A DNA stretch of 33,343 bases from Streptosporangiaceae bacterium (GCA_025964715.1 JAOPYH010000461.1:1-33343), one strand, 5' to 3'. Positions 24,717 through 33,342 are shown, numbered from the stretch's first letter. Made by a program: numbers and translations. Notes: a model not told the origin generated them from the letters alone.

Positions 24717-25663
24717 GCAGGGGACTGGTCACGCTCGGCGAGACCATGGTGCTCCTGATCGGGCCGGACATCGGCCGGCTGCGCCATGCCGCCGCAATGG
24801 CGCTGGGCATCGGGGGTGCCGAGTCCAACGTCGCCATCGGCGTGGCGCGGCTCGGGCTCCCCTCGGCGTGGCTCGGCCGCGTCGGTGACGATGAGCTCGG
24901 GGAGATGGTCCTGAGCAGGATCCGCGCGGAGAACGTCGATGTGGGCGGGGCGGTCCGGGATCCCGACGTGCCGACGAGCCTGATGGTCAAGGAACACCCG
25001 CTGCCCGGCGTCAGCAGGGTGACGTACTACCGCCGGAACGGACCCGGGGCCCGGCTGAGTCCGTCCGACGTGGACGAGACCCGGATCCGCGCCGCCAAGG
25101 TCCTGCACATTACGGGGATCACCCCGGCGCTCAGCCCGAGCGCACTGCAGACCGTGCAAAAGGCAGTCGAGATCGCACGGGCTGACGGCGTGAAAGTTTC
25201 CATGGACGTCAACTACCGGGCGGCCCTGTGGTCCCCGCAGGAGGCCCGGGAGGTGCTCCGCGACCTGGTCCGGTGCTGCGACATCCTGTTCGCCGGTGAC
25301 GACGAAGCCGAGATGCTCGGCGTCTCCGGAAGTCCGGCCGAGCAGGCACGCCGCCTCGCCGACCTGGGTCCGAGTGAAGTCGTCATCAAGCTAGGGGCTC
25401 GCGGTGCTGTGGGCTGGATCGATGGCGAACACCTCCCGGTGGCCCCGGTGCAGGTCACGGCGGTGGATACGGTCGGGGCGGGGGATGCCTTCGTCGCGGG
25501 ATACCTGGCCGAGCACATGAACGGAAGGCCGTCTGCCGAACGCCTCCGCACGGCGGCCATCTGCGGAGCCTTCGCCGTCTGCGCCCCCGGCGATTGGGAA
25601 GGTCTTCCCACCCGAGGCGACCTTGACCTCCTCACGGTGGGAGAGGGCTCCGTGCTGCGCTGA
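24713..25663 (+). CDS. PfkB-family kinase, probable 2-keto-3-deoxy sugar-acid kinase
   Basis: A 316-residue ribokinase-fold kinase, starting at GTG 24713 that overlaps the aldolase stop. The GGAESNVAIGVARLG segment near the N-terminus binds substrate, and DTVGAGDAF (252-260, catalytic D258) is the PfkB signature 2. YYRRNGPGA resembles the segment that contacts KDG in 2-keto-3-deoxygluconate kinases. It should phosphorylate the dehydratase product at the terminal carbon, giving the aldolase substrate. It is the last gene of the operon; the convergent operon ends only 18 nt away and I see no clear hairpin between them. Confidence 0.92.
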   Translation: MSRGLVTLGETMVLLIGPDIGRLRHAAAMALGIGGAESNVAIGVARLGLPSAWLGRVGDDELGEMVLSRIRAENVDVGGAVRDPDVPTSLMVKEHPLPGVSRVTYYRRNGPGARLSPSDVDETRIRAAKVLHITGITPALSPSALQTVQKAVEIARADGVKVSMDVNYRAALWSPQEAREVLRDLVRCCDILFAGDDEAEMLGVSGSPAEQARRLADLGPSEVVIKLGARGAVGWIDGEHLPVAPVQVTAVDTVGAGDAFVAGYLAEHMNGRPSAERLRTAAICGAFAVCAPGDWEGLPTRGDLDLLTVGEGSVLR

Positions 25664-25681
25664 GCTCCGCCCGCGTACCGG

Positions 25682-26221
25682 TCATCGGCCGGCTCTGAAC
25701 GGATGCAGAACCGAGTGCCAATGCTCCGCCAGCCGTACTCCCGAGAGACGTGTCCGGATCGTCGGTGCGCTCCCGGAAACGTCGGTGATCTGCACGTGCC
25801 GGTGAGTCAGGGTGATTTCGCGCCCGGCCGCGGTCACGATGACCGGGCCATCGCCCGGTGGTAATGCCGCCACTACCGCCGCGCACCACGTGGCCATGGC
25901 CTCGGGTGTCAGCTCGAAGGGCAAGGCGACCTCTGTGGCGGAGGCCGCGGCCGACGGGTGAACGGGCACGAGGGGGCCATGCCGGCGTGTCATCTCCCGC
26001 GCGCCCGCCAGCAAGGTGGGCGCGAAGCGCCAGCCGCCCGGCCCGCCCAGCCGCAATGCCCCGCCCGGCCACGGTAGGACCGTGGCCAGGCGGGCACCGG
26101 GTGCGTCGGTGCCCCGTACGAGCGCGCAAAGCGTCCGGGCGCGTCGCTGCGCCGCGCCTGCGCCGAGTGGCGCGATACGCTCCGTCCACCCGGTCGTCGG
26201 GGTCCCGCAGGCTCCGCACAC
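25682..26221 (-). CDS. Small protein with N-terminal CGxCG motif, unknown function
   Basis: A 179-residue protein from GTG 26221, opening VCGACG, then an Arg/Ala-rich helix and a GGWRFAPTLLAG stretch. The single CxxC-type motif cannot form a full zinc ribbon by itself, but could bind metal in a dimer or together with C32 or the His residues near the C-terminus (HRHVQI, EHWHSVLHPF). It lies 4 nt downstream of the short-chain dehydrogenase stop, so it is the last gene of that operon and probably translated by coupling, as no ribosome site is clear. I do not recognise a family. Confidence 0.65.
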   Translation of the reverse strand: MCGACGTPTTGWTERIAPLGAGAAQRRARTLCALVRGTDAPGARLATVLPWPGGALRLGGPGGWRFAPTLLAGAREMTRRHGPLVPVHPSAAASATEVALPFELTPEAMATWCAAVVAALPPGDGPVIVTAAGREITLTHRHVQITDVSGSAPTIRTRLSGVRLAEHWHSVLHPFRAGR

Positions 26222-26225
26222 GGGC

Positions 26226-26981
26226 TTATGCCATCACGTCGCCGCTGTTGGGGCCGAGGGTCTGCCCGGTGTAGAGGTTGCCGCCGGGATCGGAGGCCAG
26301 CAGCACCGCGGTGGGCGCGACCTCCTCGGGGCGGCCGAAGCGGCCGAGCGGGAGTTCGGCTTCCTTCGCCTGTTTCCAGTCCGGGCTCAGTCCGTCGACG
26401 AGCGGCGTGTCGATGGGCCCGGGTGCGATCGCGTTGACGAGCACGCCCCGGGCCGAGACCTCTCGGGCGAGTGCCTTGGTGAAGCCGATGACGCCGGCCT
26501 TGGCCGCGCTGTAGTGGGTGAGTCCTTCCCCGCCTTTCTGGCCGAGCTGGGAGGCGACATTGATGATCCGGCCGCCGCCGGCCGCCAGCATGTGGGGGGT
26601 CACCGCGCGGCAGGTGAGGAAGACGCTGGTGAGGTCGACGTCGATCATGTGCTGCCAGGTCCGCAGGTCCATCTCGACCAGCGGCACTTCGGTGAGGATC
26701 CCGGCGGAGTTGACCAGCACGTCGATGCCGCCATGTGCCGTCAGGACGGCGTCGACCATCGACCCCACCTGTACGGGGTCGGCGAGATCGGCGATGTGGT
26801 GCGTGGCCGCCCCTGTGGAGGCGGCGGTGCGCTCGAGGCCGACGGCATCCCGGTCGGCCAGTGCCAGGGTGGCGCCGGCGTCGGCGAAGGCCTTGGCGAT
26901 CGCGGCGCCGATTCCGCTCGCGGCGCCGGTGACGAGGCAGCGGCGTCCGTCGAGCACACCCGCTCCGGTCAGGTCGCGCAT
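26226..26981 (-). CDS. Short-chain dehydrogenase/reductase (1)
   Basis: A 251-residue classical SDR. The cofactor loop is TGAASGIG near residue 16, with ADRD after strand 2, which favours NAD(H). NSAG, a Ser before the active site (VASQLG) and YSAAK (catalytic Tyr and Lys) follow. The ATG at 26981 has AAGGA 7-8 nt upstream; the frame is open five codons further but with no better start. It lies 26 nt after SDR 2 in the same operon. It probably oxidises or reduces a hydroxy intermediate of the same substrate; the specificity is unknown. Confidence 0.92.
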   Translation of the reverse strand: MRDLTGAGVLDGRRCLVTGAASGIGAAIAKAFADAGATLALADRDAVGLERTAASTGAATHHIADLADPVQVGSMVDAVLTAHGGIDVLVNSAGILTEVPLVEMDLRTWQHMIDVDLTSVFLTCRAVTPHMLAAGGGRIINVASQLGQKGGEGLTHYSAAKAGVIGFTKALAREVSARGVLVNAIAPGPIDTPLVDGLSPDWKQAKEAELPLGRFGRPEEVAPTAVLLASDPGGNLYTGQTLGPNSGDVMA

Positions 26982-27007
26982 GGTGGTTCCTTCCAAAAGT
27001 GATCTGC

Positions 27008-27799
27008 TCAGTCCGGGAAGCGGACGGTGAGCCCGCCGTCGACGATGAGCTGCTGACCGGTGACATAGGCGGCGTCGTCGGAGGTGAGGAAGCGGATGAC
27101 GCGGGCGACCTCGTCCGCTCGCCCGACCCGGCCGGCGGGGATGATCTTTCCCGCGGCGGCCAGGCCCTCGGGCCCGAGCGAGTTCTGGGCGTCGAGCGAC
27201 TGCGGGGTCTCGATGAGGCCCGGGATGACGGCGTTCGCGCGGATTCCCCGTGGGGCGAGCTCCACGCCGAGCGAGCGGATCAGGCCCAGCACTCCGGCCT
27301 TCGCCGCGGCGTAGTGGGCATGCTCGGCCCAGCCGTAGACGCCGCCGGCGATCGACGACACGGCTACCATCGCCCCGCCCTCGCGCATCGGCCCCGCGGC
27401 CGAACGCAGTAGCCGGAGGACGCCGGTGAGGTCGACGCCGAGCATGTCGTCCCAGCGCTCGTCGGTGAGCTCGGCGAGGCCGGCCTGGCGGAGGATCCCG
27501 GCGTTGGCCACCGCGATGTCCAGCCGGCCGAACTCGCGCAACGCCGTGCCGACCAACGCGTCCACCGCGGCCGAGTCGGTGACGTCGGCGGCCACGGCCA
27601 GGACGCGCCCGCCCGCGGCTTCGACCTCGGCGACGGCCTCGGCGGGATCATGCGGGTCCCCGGGGTGGTAGCCGAGCACGCTCGACACACCGGCGCGGGC
27701 GTAGGCGACCGCGAGCGCGCGGCCGATCCCGCTTGCCCCGCCGCTGATCACCGCGACCTTCCCGGCAAGGCCGTCGTCACGCTGTACTGCCGCTGACAT
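27008..27799 (-). CDS. Short-chain dehydrogenase/reductase (2)
   Basis: A 263-residue SDR with cofactor loop SGGASGIG, ANAG, a Ser in VSSIAGG and YAAAK. The ATG at 27799 overlaps the MFS stop in TGATG and has AAGGAGA 7 nt upstream; the GTG one codon earlier is too near that site. The residues after strand 2 (LGYHPGDPHD) do not have the usual NAD-type Asp, so NADP(H) is possible. Translational coupling with the transporter argues that its substrate is derived from the imported compound. Confidence 0.92.
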   Translation of the reverse strand: MSAAVQRDDGLAGKVAVISGGASGIGRALAVAYARAGVSSVLGYHPGDPHDPAEAVAEVEAAGGRVLAVAADVTDSAAVDALVGTALREFGRLDIAVANAGILRQAGLAELTDERWDDMLGVDLTGVLRLLRSAAGPMREGGAMVAVSSIAGGVYGWAEHAHYAAAKAGVLGLIRSLGVELAPRGIRANAVIPGLIETPQSLDAQNSLGPEGLAAAGKIIPAGRVGRADEVARVIRFLTSDDAAYVTGQQLIVDGGLTVRFPD

Positions 27800-29151
27800 C
27801 ACAGTTTCTCCTTCGCATGAGTGCTCACGCCCGCCGGTACCGGCTCAGGGACGTCATCCGCCGTGTTCTGTGCGACCTTGCGCGTGCCGAGCATCGCGAT
27901 GCCGGAGCCGAACATCCCGAGCGAGCCGGCGCAGAAGGCGGCAACGGTCATCGACAGGCCCGCGCCGATGAGCACCGACAGCAGTGCCGAGCCGGCGATG
28001 GCGCCGACCGGGCCCATGATGTGCGCGGTGTTCGGGCCGATGCCCCGCACGTGCGCGGGGAAGGACTCGCCCATGTAGAACAGCAGCGCAGCGTACGGCC
28101 CGGTCAGGAAGAACAGACCGAGCGCGTAGAGCGGGATGACGAACCCGGCCGGGCCGAACAGCATGGCGGTCATGACGACGCCGCCCACCGTCCAGCCGAC
28201 GATGATCGTCGTACGGCGTCCCAGGCGGTCGCCGACGTAACCGTGGGCCAGGTAGCCGACGAAGCCGGCGGCGTTGGCCAGGATCAGGACCAGCAGCGCA
28301 CTGTCGAAGGAGACGCCCTTGGCCTGGATGAGCACGGTCGTGCCCAGTACGGAGAACACCTGGATGCCCATCCAGTTGAGCAGCCACGCCGCGGACAGGC
28401 TGATCGTGTGCAGGCGCAGTCCCGGGGCGAACACGTCGCGGAGCTCGCCGGCGCGCTCCGACTCGATTCCCGCCGCCGCTGCGACGGCGTCCGCCTCGTC
28501 GGTGCGGCCTTCCGCGCGGAGCTTGCGCACGTGGCGCATGTTCACGAACACCGGCGACTCAGGGAGACGCCGGGCGAGCACGACGATGATGGCCGCGGGG
28601 AGGGTGGCGAAGAGGAACACGCCCCGCCAGCCGATCGAGGGCAGGAACAACGCGGTCAGTGCGGCTCCGAGCAGGGCACCGACCGGCCAGCCACTTTGGA
28701 CGAGGCTGTACATGAAGCCGCGCTTGCCGTTCTTCCCGTACACCTCGTTGAGGTAGACGCTGTTCACGACCTCCTCGGAGTAGCCGAGACCGGTGAACGA
28801 GCGCACCCCGATCATCGACAGCTTGCCTCCGGTGAGCGCGCTGAGCCCGGAGGTGAGCGCCGCGCCCGCAGTGGTGATCATCAGTGCGGGCCTGCGGCCG
28901 AAGCGGTCCAGCATCGGACCGACCGTGAGGGAGACCAGGAAGGTGCCCGCGGTCACCCAGGTGGCGACCAGTGTGCTTTCACCGGCCGACCACCCGAGAT
29001 CGGCGGAGATTTCTGGAAGAAGCGTGCCGAACAAGGTGTGGTCGAACACGCTGAACACCCAGGCCAGAAAACACACAATGGACACGCGTCTGACCATGCG
29101 GGGCGTTAGGGGTGCGCCCCCTGGCGGCAGGACATTGGACCGGTCGGACAT
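27799..29151 (-). CDS. MFS transporter
   Basis: A 450-residue carrier with about 12 hydrophobic segments. MLDRFGRRPAL after TM2 and GDRLGRRTTII after TM8 are the paired MFS loop motifs, and RRLPESPVF follows TM6, as in the sugar-porter and aromatic-acid/metabolite:H+ symporter groups. It should import the operon's substrate across the cytoplasmic membrane. The ATG at 29151 has only a weak GAGAG site upstream. It lies 126 nt after the deacetylase gene and is coupled to SDR 2. Confidence 0.93.
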   Translation of the reverse strand: MSDRSNVLPPGGAPLTPRMVRRVSIVCFLAWVFSVFDHTLFGTLLPEISADLGWSAGESTLVATWVTAGTFLVSLTVGPMLDRFGRRPALMITTAGAALTSGLSALTGGKLSMIGVRSFTGLGYSEEVVNSVYLNEVYGKNGKRGFMYSLVQSGWPVGALLGAALTALFLPSIGWRGVFLFATLPAAIIVVLARRLPESPVFVNMRHVRKLRAEGRTDEADAVAAAAGIESERAGELRDVFAPGLRLHTISLSAAWLLNWMGIQVFSVLGTTVLIQAKGVSFDSALLVLILANAAGFVGYLAHGYVGDRLGRRTTIIVGWTVGGVVMTAMLFGPAGFVIPLYALGLFFLTGPYAALLFYMGESFPAHVRGIGPNTAHIMGPVGAIAGSALLSVLIGAGLSMTVAAFCAGSLGMFGSGIAMLGTRKVAQNTADDVPEPVPAGVSTHAKEKL

Positions 29152-29277
29152 GACATCGGCTCTCTCGTGGAAGATGGGGCGGGCCGGTTGGGTTCGGCCC
29201 TGTGAAGCTGGGAGGACCGGCCGGGAGTCCCGGAGGCGTAGGAAAAGGCGGTCGCGGGAAACGACCGAGGGGCACGC

Positions 29278-30156
29278 TCAGCCGCGGGGGTTGCGGCCGA
29301 TGAAGTCGTCGGCGATCTCGTCGAAGGTCACCCAGCGGACGCCCTCGTGCCCGCCGATGTAATCGATCAGGCGCTCGTGCATCAGCAGGTTCTGCGGCCG
29401 CCCGGAGACATCCGGATGCACGGTCATGGTGAACGCGGCGTACTCGGACTCGCGGTAGACCCAGTCGAACTGGTCACGCCACATCTGCTCCAGCTCGCGC
29501 GGGCTGACGAAGCCGTGACTGTTCGGGCTGGCCTTGATGAACATCATCGGGGGCAGGTCGTCGAGGTACCAGGATGCGGGGATCTCGACCAGGCCGGTCT
29601 CCTCGCCGCGCTCCAGTGGTTTCATCCAGGTCTCGGCCGGCTCGTCGTAGTCGATCTTGGTCCAGGAGTCACCAACGCGGACGTAGTACGGCTCGAAGTC
29701 CCGGTGCATCAGCGAGTGGTCGTACTTGATGCCGCGCTCGAGCAGCAGTTCGTTGGTCACGGGCGAGAACTCCCACCAGGGCGCGACGTAGCCGGTGGGT
29801 CGCCGGCCGGTGCGGTTCTCGATCAGCCTGATGCAGTGGTCCAGGATCGCGGACTCCTGTTCCCGGCTCATCGCGATGGGGTTCTCGTGGCTGTAACCGT
29901 GCACCCCGATCTCGTGGCCGGCCGCGACGCAGGCGTCGAACTGCTCGGGGAAGGTCTCGATGGAGTGCCCCGGCCAGAACCAGGTCGTCGGGATCTGCCT
30001 CCGGCGGAACAACTCCAGCATCCGCGGCACACCCACCTCGCCGGCGAAGAGCCCGCGCGAGATGTCACAGGGGGAGTCTTCCCCGCCGTAGGATCCGAGC
30101 CAGCCGCCGACCGCGTCGACGTCGACTCCGTAGGCGACCAGGATCTCCTTGGCCAT
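29278..30156 (-). CDS. Polysaccharide-deacetylase-family amidohydrolase, HpPgdA/imidase type
   Basis: A 292-residue protein with the NodB-type barrel. D12/D14 in [12 protein letters not shown] and H86/H90 in HGYSHE sit at the same residue numbers as the metal ligands D14, H86 and H90 of Helicobacter pylori PgdA. There is no signal peptide, so it acts in the cytoplasm. This subgroup also holds cyclic imidases and PuuE-type allantoinases. Together with an asparaginase homologue and an uptake carrier, a role in opening a small cyclic amide or imide is more likely than cell-wall deacetylation. The ATG at 30156 has AAAGGA 11 nt upstream, and a GTG three codons before it is an alternative start. 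Confidence 0.9.
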   Translation of the reverse strand: MAKEILVAYGVDVDAVGGWLGSYGGEDSPCDISRGLFAGEVGVPRMLELFRRRQIPTTWFWPGHSIETFPEQFDACVAAGHEIGVHGYSHENPIAMSREQESAILDHCIRLIENRTGRRPTGYVAPWWEFSPVTNELLLERGIKYDHSLMHRDFEPYYVRVGDSWTKIDYDEPAETWMKPLERGEETGLVEIPASWYLDDLPPMMFIKASPNSHGFVSPRELEQMWRDQFDWVYRESEYAAFTMTVHPDVSGRPQNLLMHERLIDYIGGHEGVRWVTFDEIADDFIGRNPRG

Positions 30157-30247
30157 GCTGCTCACATTCCTTTCGTGTTCCCGTTGTTCGTGCTCGTCGA
30201 GCGGGTCGGCGTACATAAGTGAGAGGGATCGAGCCCGCTGCCCGGTC

Positions 30248-31249
30248 TCAGGCCGTGATCCCGGCATCGCGCAGCCAGTCCCGGCACCGCCGGGCCACCC
30301 GGTCGGCGGGGACCGATGCGTCCTCGACCGACAGCGCCGCGGCGAGGAGCAGGCGGGCCTGCCAGGCGGACAGGTCGCCGGCGAGGACCGCTCCGGCCTC
30401 GGCGAGGTCCGCCCCTGCTCCGGCGTACAGGCCGACGACCGAACCCGCACCCGTCCGGCTGGTGAGGGCCACCGGAATTCCCTGGTGCAGCAGGCGCAGG
30501 CAGGCCTCGGTCACCGGAGGAGTCGTGTTGCCGGAGCCGAAGCCCGCCACGACCATCCCGCGCGCACCCCTCGACAGCGCCGCGTCGATCGCGGTCGCGT
30601 CCGCGCCCAGATACTGGGCGACGACGTCCACACGGGGAAGGTCGGTGACGCCGTCCCGGAGGAACGCGGCGGCGGGCGCGGTCCAATGCCTGCGGACTCC
30701 GGCCTCGTCAACGTGTCCGACCGGTCCGCGATCCGGGGCGGCGAACGCACGCAGCGCCAGGCTGTGCGTTTTACGCACACCCACCGCCGGCAGGATCTCG
30801 TCGGCGAAGGCCACCGTGACCCCCGATCCCCGGGCCTGCGGCGCGGCCGCCCATCGCAGGGCGGCCGCGAGGTTGCGCGGGCCATCGGGCGCAGGATCGT
30901 CGAACGGGCGCTGGGCACCCGTCAGCACGACCGGCACCGGGCCGGAGTGGCTCAGCGCCAGCAGGAACGCCGATTCCTCCAGCGTGTCGGTGCCGTGCGT
31001 GATGACGACGCCGTCGGCATCACCGGCGGCCCAACGCACCGCCTGGGCGAGGGCCAGGACGTCACTCACCTGCGCCGCGAAGCTCGCCCGGCCGGAGAGA
31101 TCCCGGACCTCGACCTCGACGTCGCCGAGGTCCCAGACGGCCTCGGCGGATTTCAGCAGCTCACTTGCTCCGACCTCCACTCGCCTGCCGCCGACGGCGT
31201 TGCGAGTGGCGATCGTGCCTCCGGTGGCAAACAGAACTAGACGACGCAC
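30248..31249 (-). CDS. Asparaginase-family amidohydrolase
   Basis: A 333-residue enzyme of the asparaginase/glutaminase fold. The N-terminal FATGGTIAT holds the first catalytic Thr and THGTDTLEE the second Thr-Asp pair; VLTGAQRP follows. There is no signal peptide. The GTG start at 31249 has GGAGG 4 nt upstream. It is the first gene of a six-gene operon reading away from a LacI-type repressor. It may hydrolyse asparagine or another amide such as a half-amide produced by the deacetylase-family enzyme. The family is sure; the substrate is not. Confidence 0.92.
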   Translation of the reverse strand: MRRLVLFATGGTIATRNAVGGRRVEVGASELLKSAEAVWDLGDVEVEVRDLSGRASFAAQVSDVLALAQAVRWAAGDADGVVITHGTDTLEESAFLLALSHSGPVPVVLTGAQRPFDDPAPDGPRNLAAALRWAAAPQARGSGVTVAFADEILPAVGVRKTHSLALRAFAAPDRGPVGHVDEAGVRRHWTAPAAAFLRDGVTDLPRVDVVAQYLGADATAIDAALSRGARGMVVAGFGSGNTTPPVTEACLRLLHQGIPVALTSRTGAGSVVGLYAGAGADLAEAGAVLAGDLSAWQARLLLAAALSVEDASVPADRVARRCRDWLRDAGITA

Positions 31250-31263
31250 AGAACCTCCGCTAT

Positions 31264-31289
31264 CGATTGCGCAATCGATTGCGCAATCG
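31264..31289. promoter_or_regulatory. Two overlapping perfect palindromes, probable LacI-type operators
   Basis: CGATTGCGCAATCG occurs twice, at 31264-31277 and 31276-31289, overlapping by 2 bp, so the centres are 12 bp apart. A TTGCGCAA core with a central CG is typical for LacI-family operators. The pair lies in the divergent region between the asparaginase gene and the LacI-family gene, at about +4 to +29 of the predicted asparaginase-operon transcript. Confidence 0.75.
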
Positions 31290-31299
31290 GCTTCGCTGT

Positions 31300-31329
31300 A
31301 TCATGCAGAACGATCTGGGCCCTGGTCAA
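31300..31329 (-). promoter_or_regulatory. Candidate promoter of the asparaginase-deacetylase operon
   Basis: On the minus strand, TTGACC (31329-31324) is followed after 18 nt by CATGAT (31305-31300). The predicted start is near 31293, directly before the palindromes. The -10 is only fair. Confidence 0.5.
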
Positions 31330-31430
31330 GAGGCGAAATCTAGAAGTAACCTTCGTACGGTCGATGATCACGTGGCTCCCGCGATGGATGTGTGCGGAAC
31401 ACTGTGGCTGAGTACGCGAGGGAGGCTCCG

Positions 31431-32507
31431 GTGACCGATGGCTCGGCTGACTTCGGCGCAGCACAGGTACCGCAGCCGACGGGAACGCCCGAGCGCGACG
31501 TCCGCCCGGTGAGGTTGTCCGATATCGCGAGTGCCGCCGGTGTCCACCCAACTACGGTCTCCAGGGCGCTACGCGGAGGCGACGGTGTCGGCCGCAAGAC
31601 CGCCGAGCGGGTGCGCGCGGTCGCAAGGGAGCTCGGTTACCTGCCCTATCCGGCGGCTGCAAGCCTGCGTACAGGACGCTCCAAAATGCTAGGCGTCGTC
31701 GTGCCCCGGCTGACCGACGTGGTCCTGGCGACGATCTATGAGGGCATCGAGCAAGGTTCCGCGGATGCGGGCTACCAGACCGTGGTGGCGAACAGCGGAG
31801 ATGATCGTGACGTCCAGCGGCTGCGGGTTGACACCCTGCTCGGCGCCAGGGTGGACGGAATCATTCTGGGGGACGCTCGGAGCGACGCCGGACTCGTGAA
31901 TGAACTCGTCGAGCGGGGAACGAAGATCGTACTCGCCTCGCGGCGGCTCCCCGGCATCCTGTCGGTGACCTGCGACGACCTGGCCGGCGGGGGGCTGGCC
32001 GCCGAGCACCTGCTGGGACTCGGTCACCGGAGAATGGGCGTGATCGCCGGCGAGCCGTACGCCTCTACGGGTGTTGACCGCACACAAGGTTTTCTGGAGG
32101 CCTGCTCCGGCGCGGGCGTCGAGGTTCCCCCGGAGGCCGTGCTGCATTCGCGCTTTGATGTGCGTGGCGGCCGCGAAGCCGCGGACACGCTGTTGCGGCT
32201 CGACCCCCAGCTCACCGCCCTGTTCGCCGTCAACGACTTCGCGGCGATGGGCGCCATGGGTGCCATCCGGGACAAAGGACTGCGGGTTGGCGATGACGTC
32301 GCCGTCGTCGGCTACAACGACATACCGGCCGCTGCGGAGCTTCCGGTCGCACTGACCTCGATCAGCTCGCCGATGCGCCAGATGGGCTATCACGCCGCGC
32401 GTACGTTGATAGCCCTGATCGATGGACAACAGTGTGAGTCCATGCGGCTCACCCCCGAGCTCCGGGCGCGCACGTCCACCCTCGGCTCGGGCTCACACGG
32501 GCGCTAG
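31431..32507 (+). CDS. LacI-family transcriptional repressor
   Basis: A 358-residue regulator. A disordered N-terminal ~30 residues precede the helix-turn-helix and hinge (VRLSDIASAAGVHPTTVSRALRG), then a periplasmic-binding-protein-like ligand domain ending VVGYNDIPAAAELPVALTSI. The GTG at 31431 is chosen because GGGAGG lies 5 nt upstream; an in-frame GTG at 31392 is possible. It is divergent from the asparaginase operon, with the palindromic pair between them, so it is the likely repressor of that operon. LacI-family ligands are usually sugars or related small molecules. Here the ligand could be the imported substrate. Confidence 0.92.
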   Translation: MTDGSADFGAAQVPQPTGTPERDVRPVRLSDIASAAGVHPTTVSRALRGGDGVGRKTAERVRAVARELGYLPYPAAASLRTGRSKMLGVVVPRLTDVVLATIYEGIEQGSADAGYQTVVANSGDDRDVQRLRVDTLLGARVDGIILGDARSDAGLVNELVERGTKIVLASRRLPGILSVTCDDLAGGGLAAEHLLGLGHRRMGVIAGEPYASTGVDRTQGFLEACSGAGVEVPPEAVLHSRFDVRGGREAADTLLRLDPQLTALFAVNDFAAMGAMGAIRDKGLRVGDDVAVVGYNDIPAAAELPVALTSISSPMRQMGYHAARTLIALIDGQQCESMRLTPELRARTSTLGSGSHGR

Positions 32508-32570
32508 AAGAACAGAACAGCTCGCGGTGGCCCAGGGGCACCGCACCGATCAATTCGCCCAAGCGGCGCC

Positions 32571-32756
32571 TCAGATCCGGGTCTGTGGCCGGTAGCCCTC
32601 GTCCTCGCCTCCCGGCGCATCCGCCGGGGCTTCCGGGGGGTCGCTCGGGCTGGGAGCGTGTTCATCGGCGAAGTCGGATTCGTCGCCGGGTGGCGGATCG
32701 GTTTCGTCCCGGCGGTCGGCCAGCGGCCTGGAGTCGGCATCTCGGCGTTGTGTCAT
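32571..32756 (-). CDS. Small acidic, disordered protein (hypothetical)
   Basis: A 61-residue frame starting at ATG 32756. It is very rich in Asp, Glu and Pro (DETDPPPGDESDFADEHAP) and would be unfolded. Third positions are mostly G or C, though less so than in neighbouring genes. No ribosome site is clear. It covers most of the gap between the LacI gene and the SRPBCC remnant, where the opposite frame looks less natural. It may be real or chance. Confidence 0.4.
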   Translation of the reverse strand: MTQRRDADSRPLADRRDETDPPPGDESDFADEHAPSPSDPPEAPADAPGGEDEGYRPQTRI

Positions 32757-32837
32757 ACCCGGTATGTGGTCCTCAGGACGGCTGCCAAACGCGCACGTGT
32801 CTTGAGACCGCCAGATCCTTCGCGTCTGTGGGGCGAG

Positions 32838-33023
32838 GACACCGCGCGGGTGACCCTCCAGCTGGCGGTCGACCCGGAAGGCTTCGCGGAGAATGTCGCC
32901 GACAGGGCGGGCCTGATCAAGCACCGCACCAACGGCGACCTCAAGCGGTTCAAAGAGTACATCGAGAGCGTCGGCATGGAGACCGGGGCCTGGCGCGGTG
33001 AGGTCAACCCACCGCAGCCGTGA
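32838..33023 (+). pseudogene. 3' remnant of an SRPBCC (cyclase/dehydrase-like) gene
   Basis: The last 61 codons before the TGA at 33021-33023 have ~90% G/C at third positions. They encode the typical C-terminal part of actinobacterial SRPBCC proteins: a final beta strand (ARVTLQL), then a long helix with GDLKRFKEYIE and the ending ETGAWRGEV. The strands that should precede it, which make up the first two thirds of the fold, are absent. Upstream in-frame sequence (back to a GTG at 32658) shows no similarity and has a different composition. The gene therefore seems 5'-truncated. A strong terminator follows. Confidence 0.65.
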
Positions 33024-33028
33024 TTCGC

Positions 33029-33076
33029 GACAGAGCGACGAGGGGCTCCTGCCCGGGAGCCCCTCGTCGCTCTGTC
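33029..33076. terminator. Long bidirectional terminator hairpin
   Basis: A perfect 21-bp stem (33029-33049 and 33056-33076) with a 6-nt loop sits 5 nt after the SRPBCC remnant's stop and 17 nt before the stop of the convergent histidine kinase gene. It is the strongest hairpin in the window. Confidence 0.88.
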
Positions 33077-33093
33077 CTCCCTGGTGGAAATGT

Positions 33094-33342
33094 TTAACTC
33101 GTTGTCGCGGAGTTGATTACCAGTTCGATGCGGCCATGGGAGGTCACCGGCTCCCGCGGATCGGCCGCGCCCGATGACCGATCGATGCGAAGGGCGGCCT
33201 GGTTGGCCTCGAGCACCGGCACGCGGAGGACGAATCGGGCACCCCGTGGTGAGTCTTCGACTCTCAGCGATCCCATGTGGGCGTGAGCTATGTCGGCGGA
33301 GATGGCCAGACCGAGCCCGCTGCCGCCCGGGTCGCGGCGATG
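33094..33342 (-). CDS. Sensor histidine kinase, C-terminal end (partial)
   Basis: The frame enters from the window edge and ends at 33094. The 82 visible residues hold the ATP-lid glycine motif GGSGLGLAIS and the last strand of the kinase domain (GARFVLRVPV), followed by a ~35-residue tail. The rest of the kinase lies outside the window, so its sensor and partner are not visible. Autophosphorylating kinases of this type usually act with a response regulator encoded nearby. Confidence 0.85.
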   Translation of the reverse strand, partial: HRRDPGGSGLGLAISADIAHAHMGSLRVEDSPRGARFVLRVPVLEANQAALRIDRSSGAADPREPVTSHGRIELVINSATTS

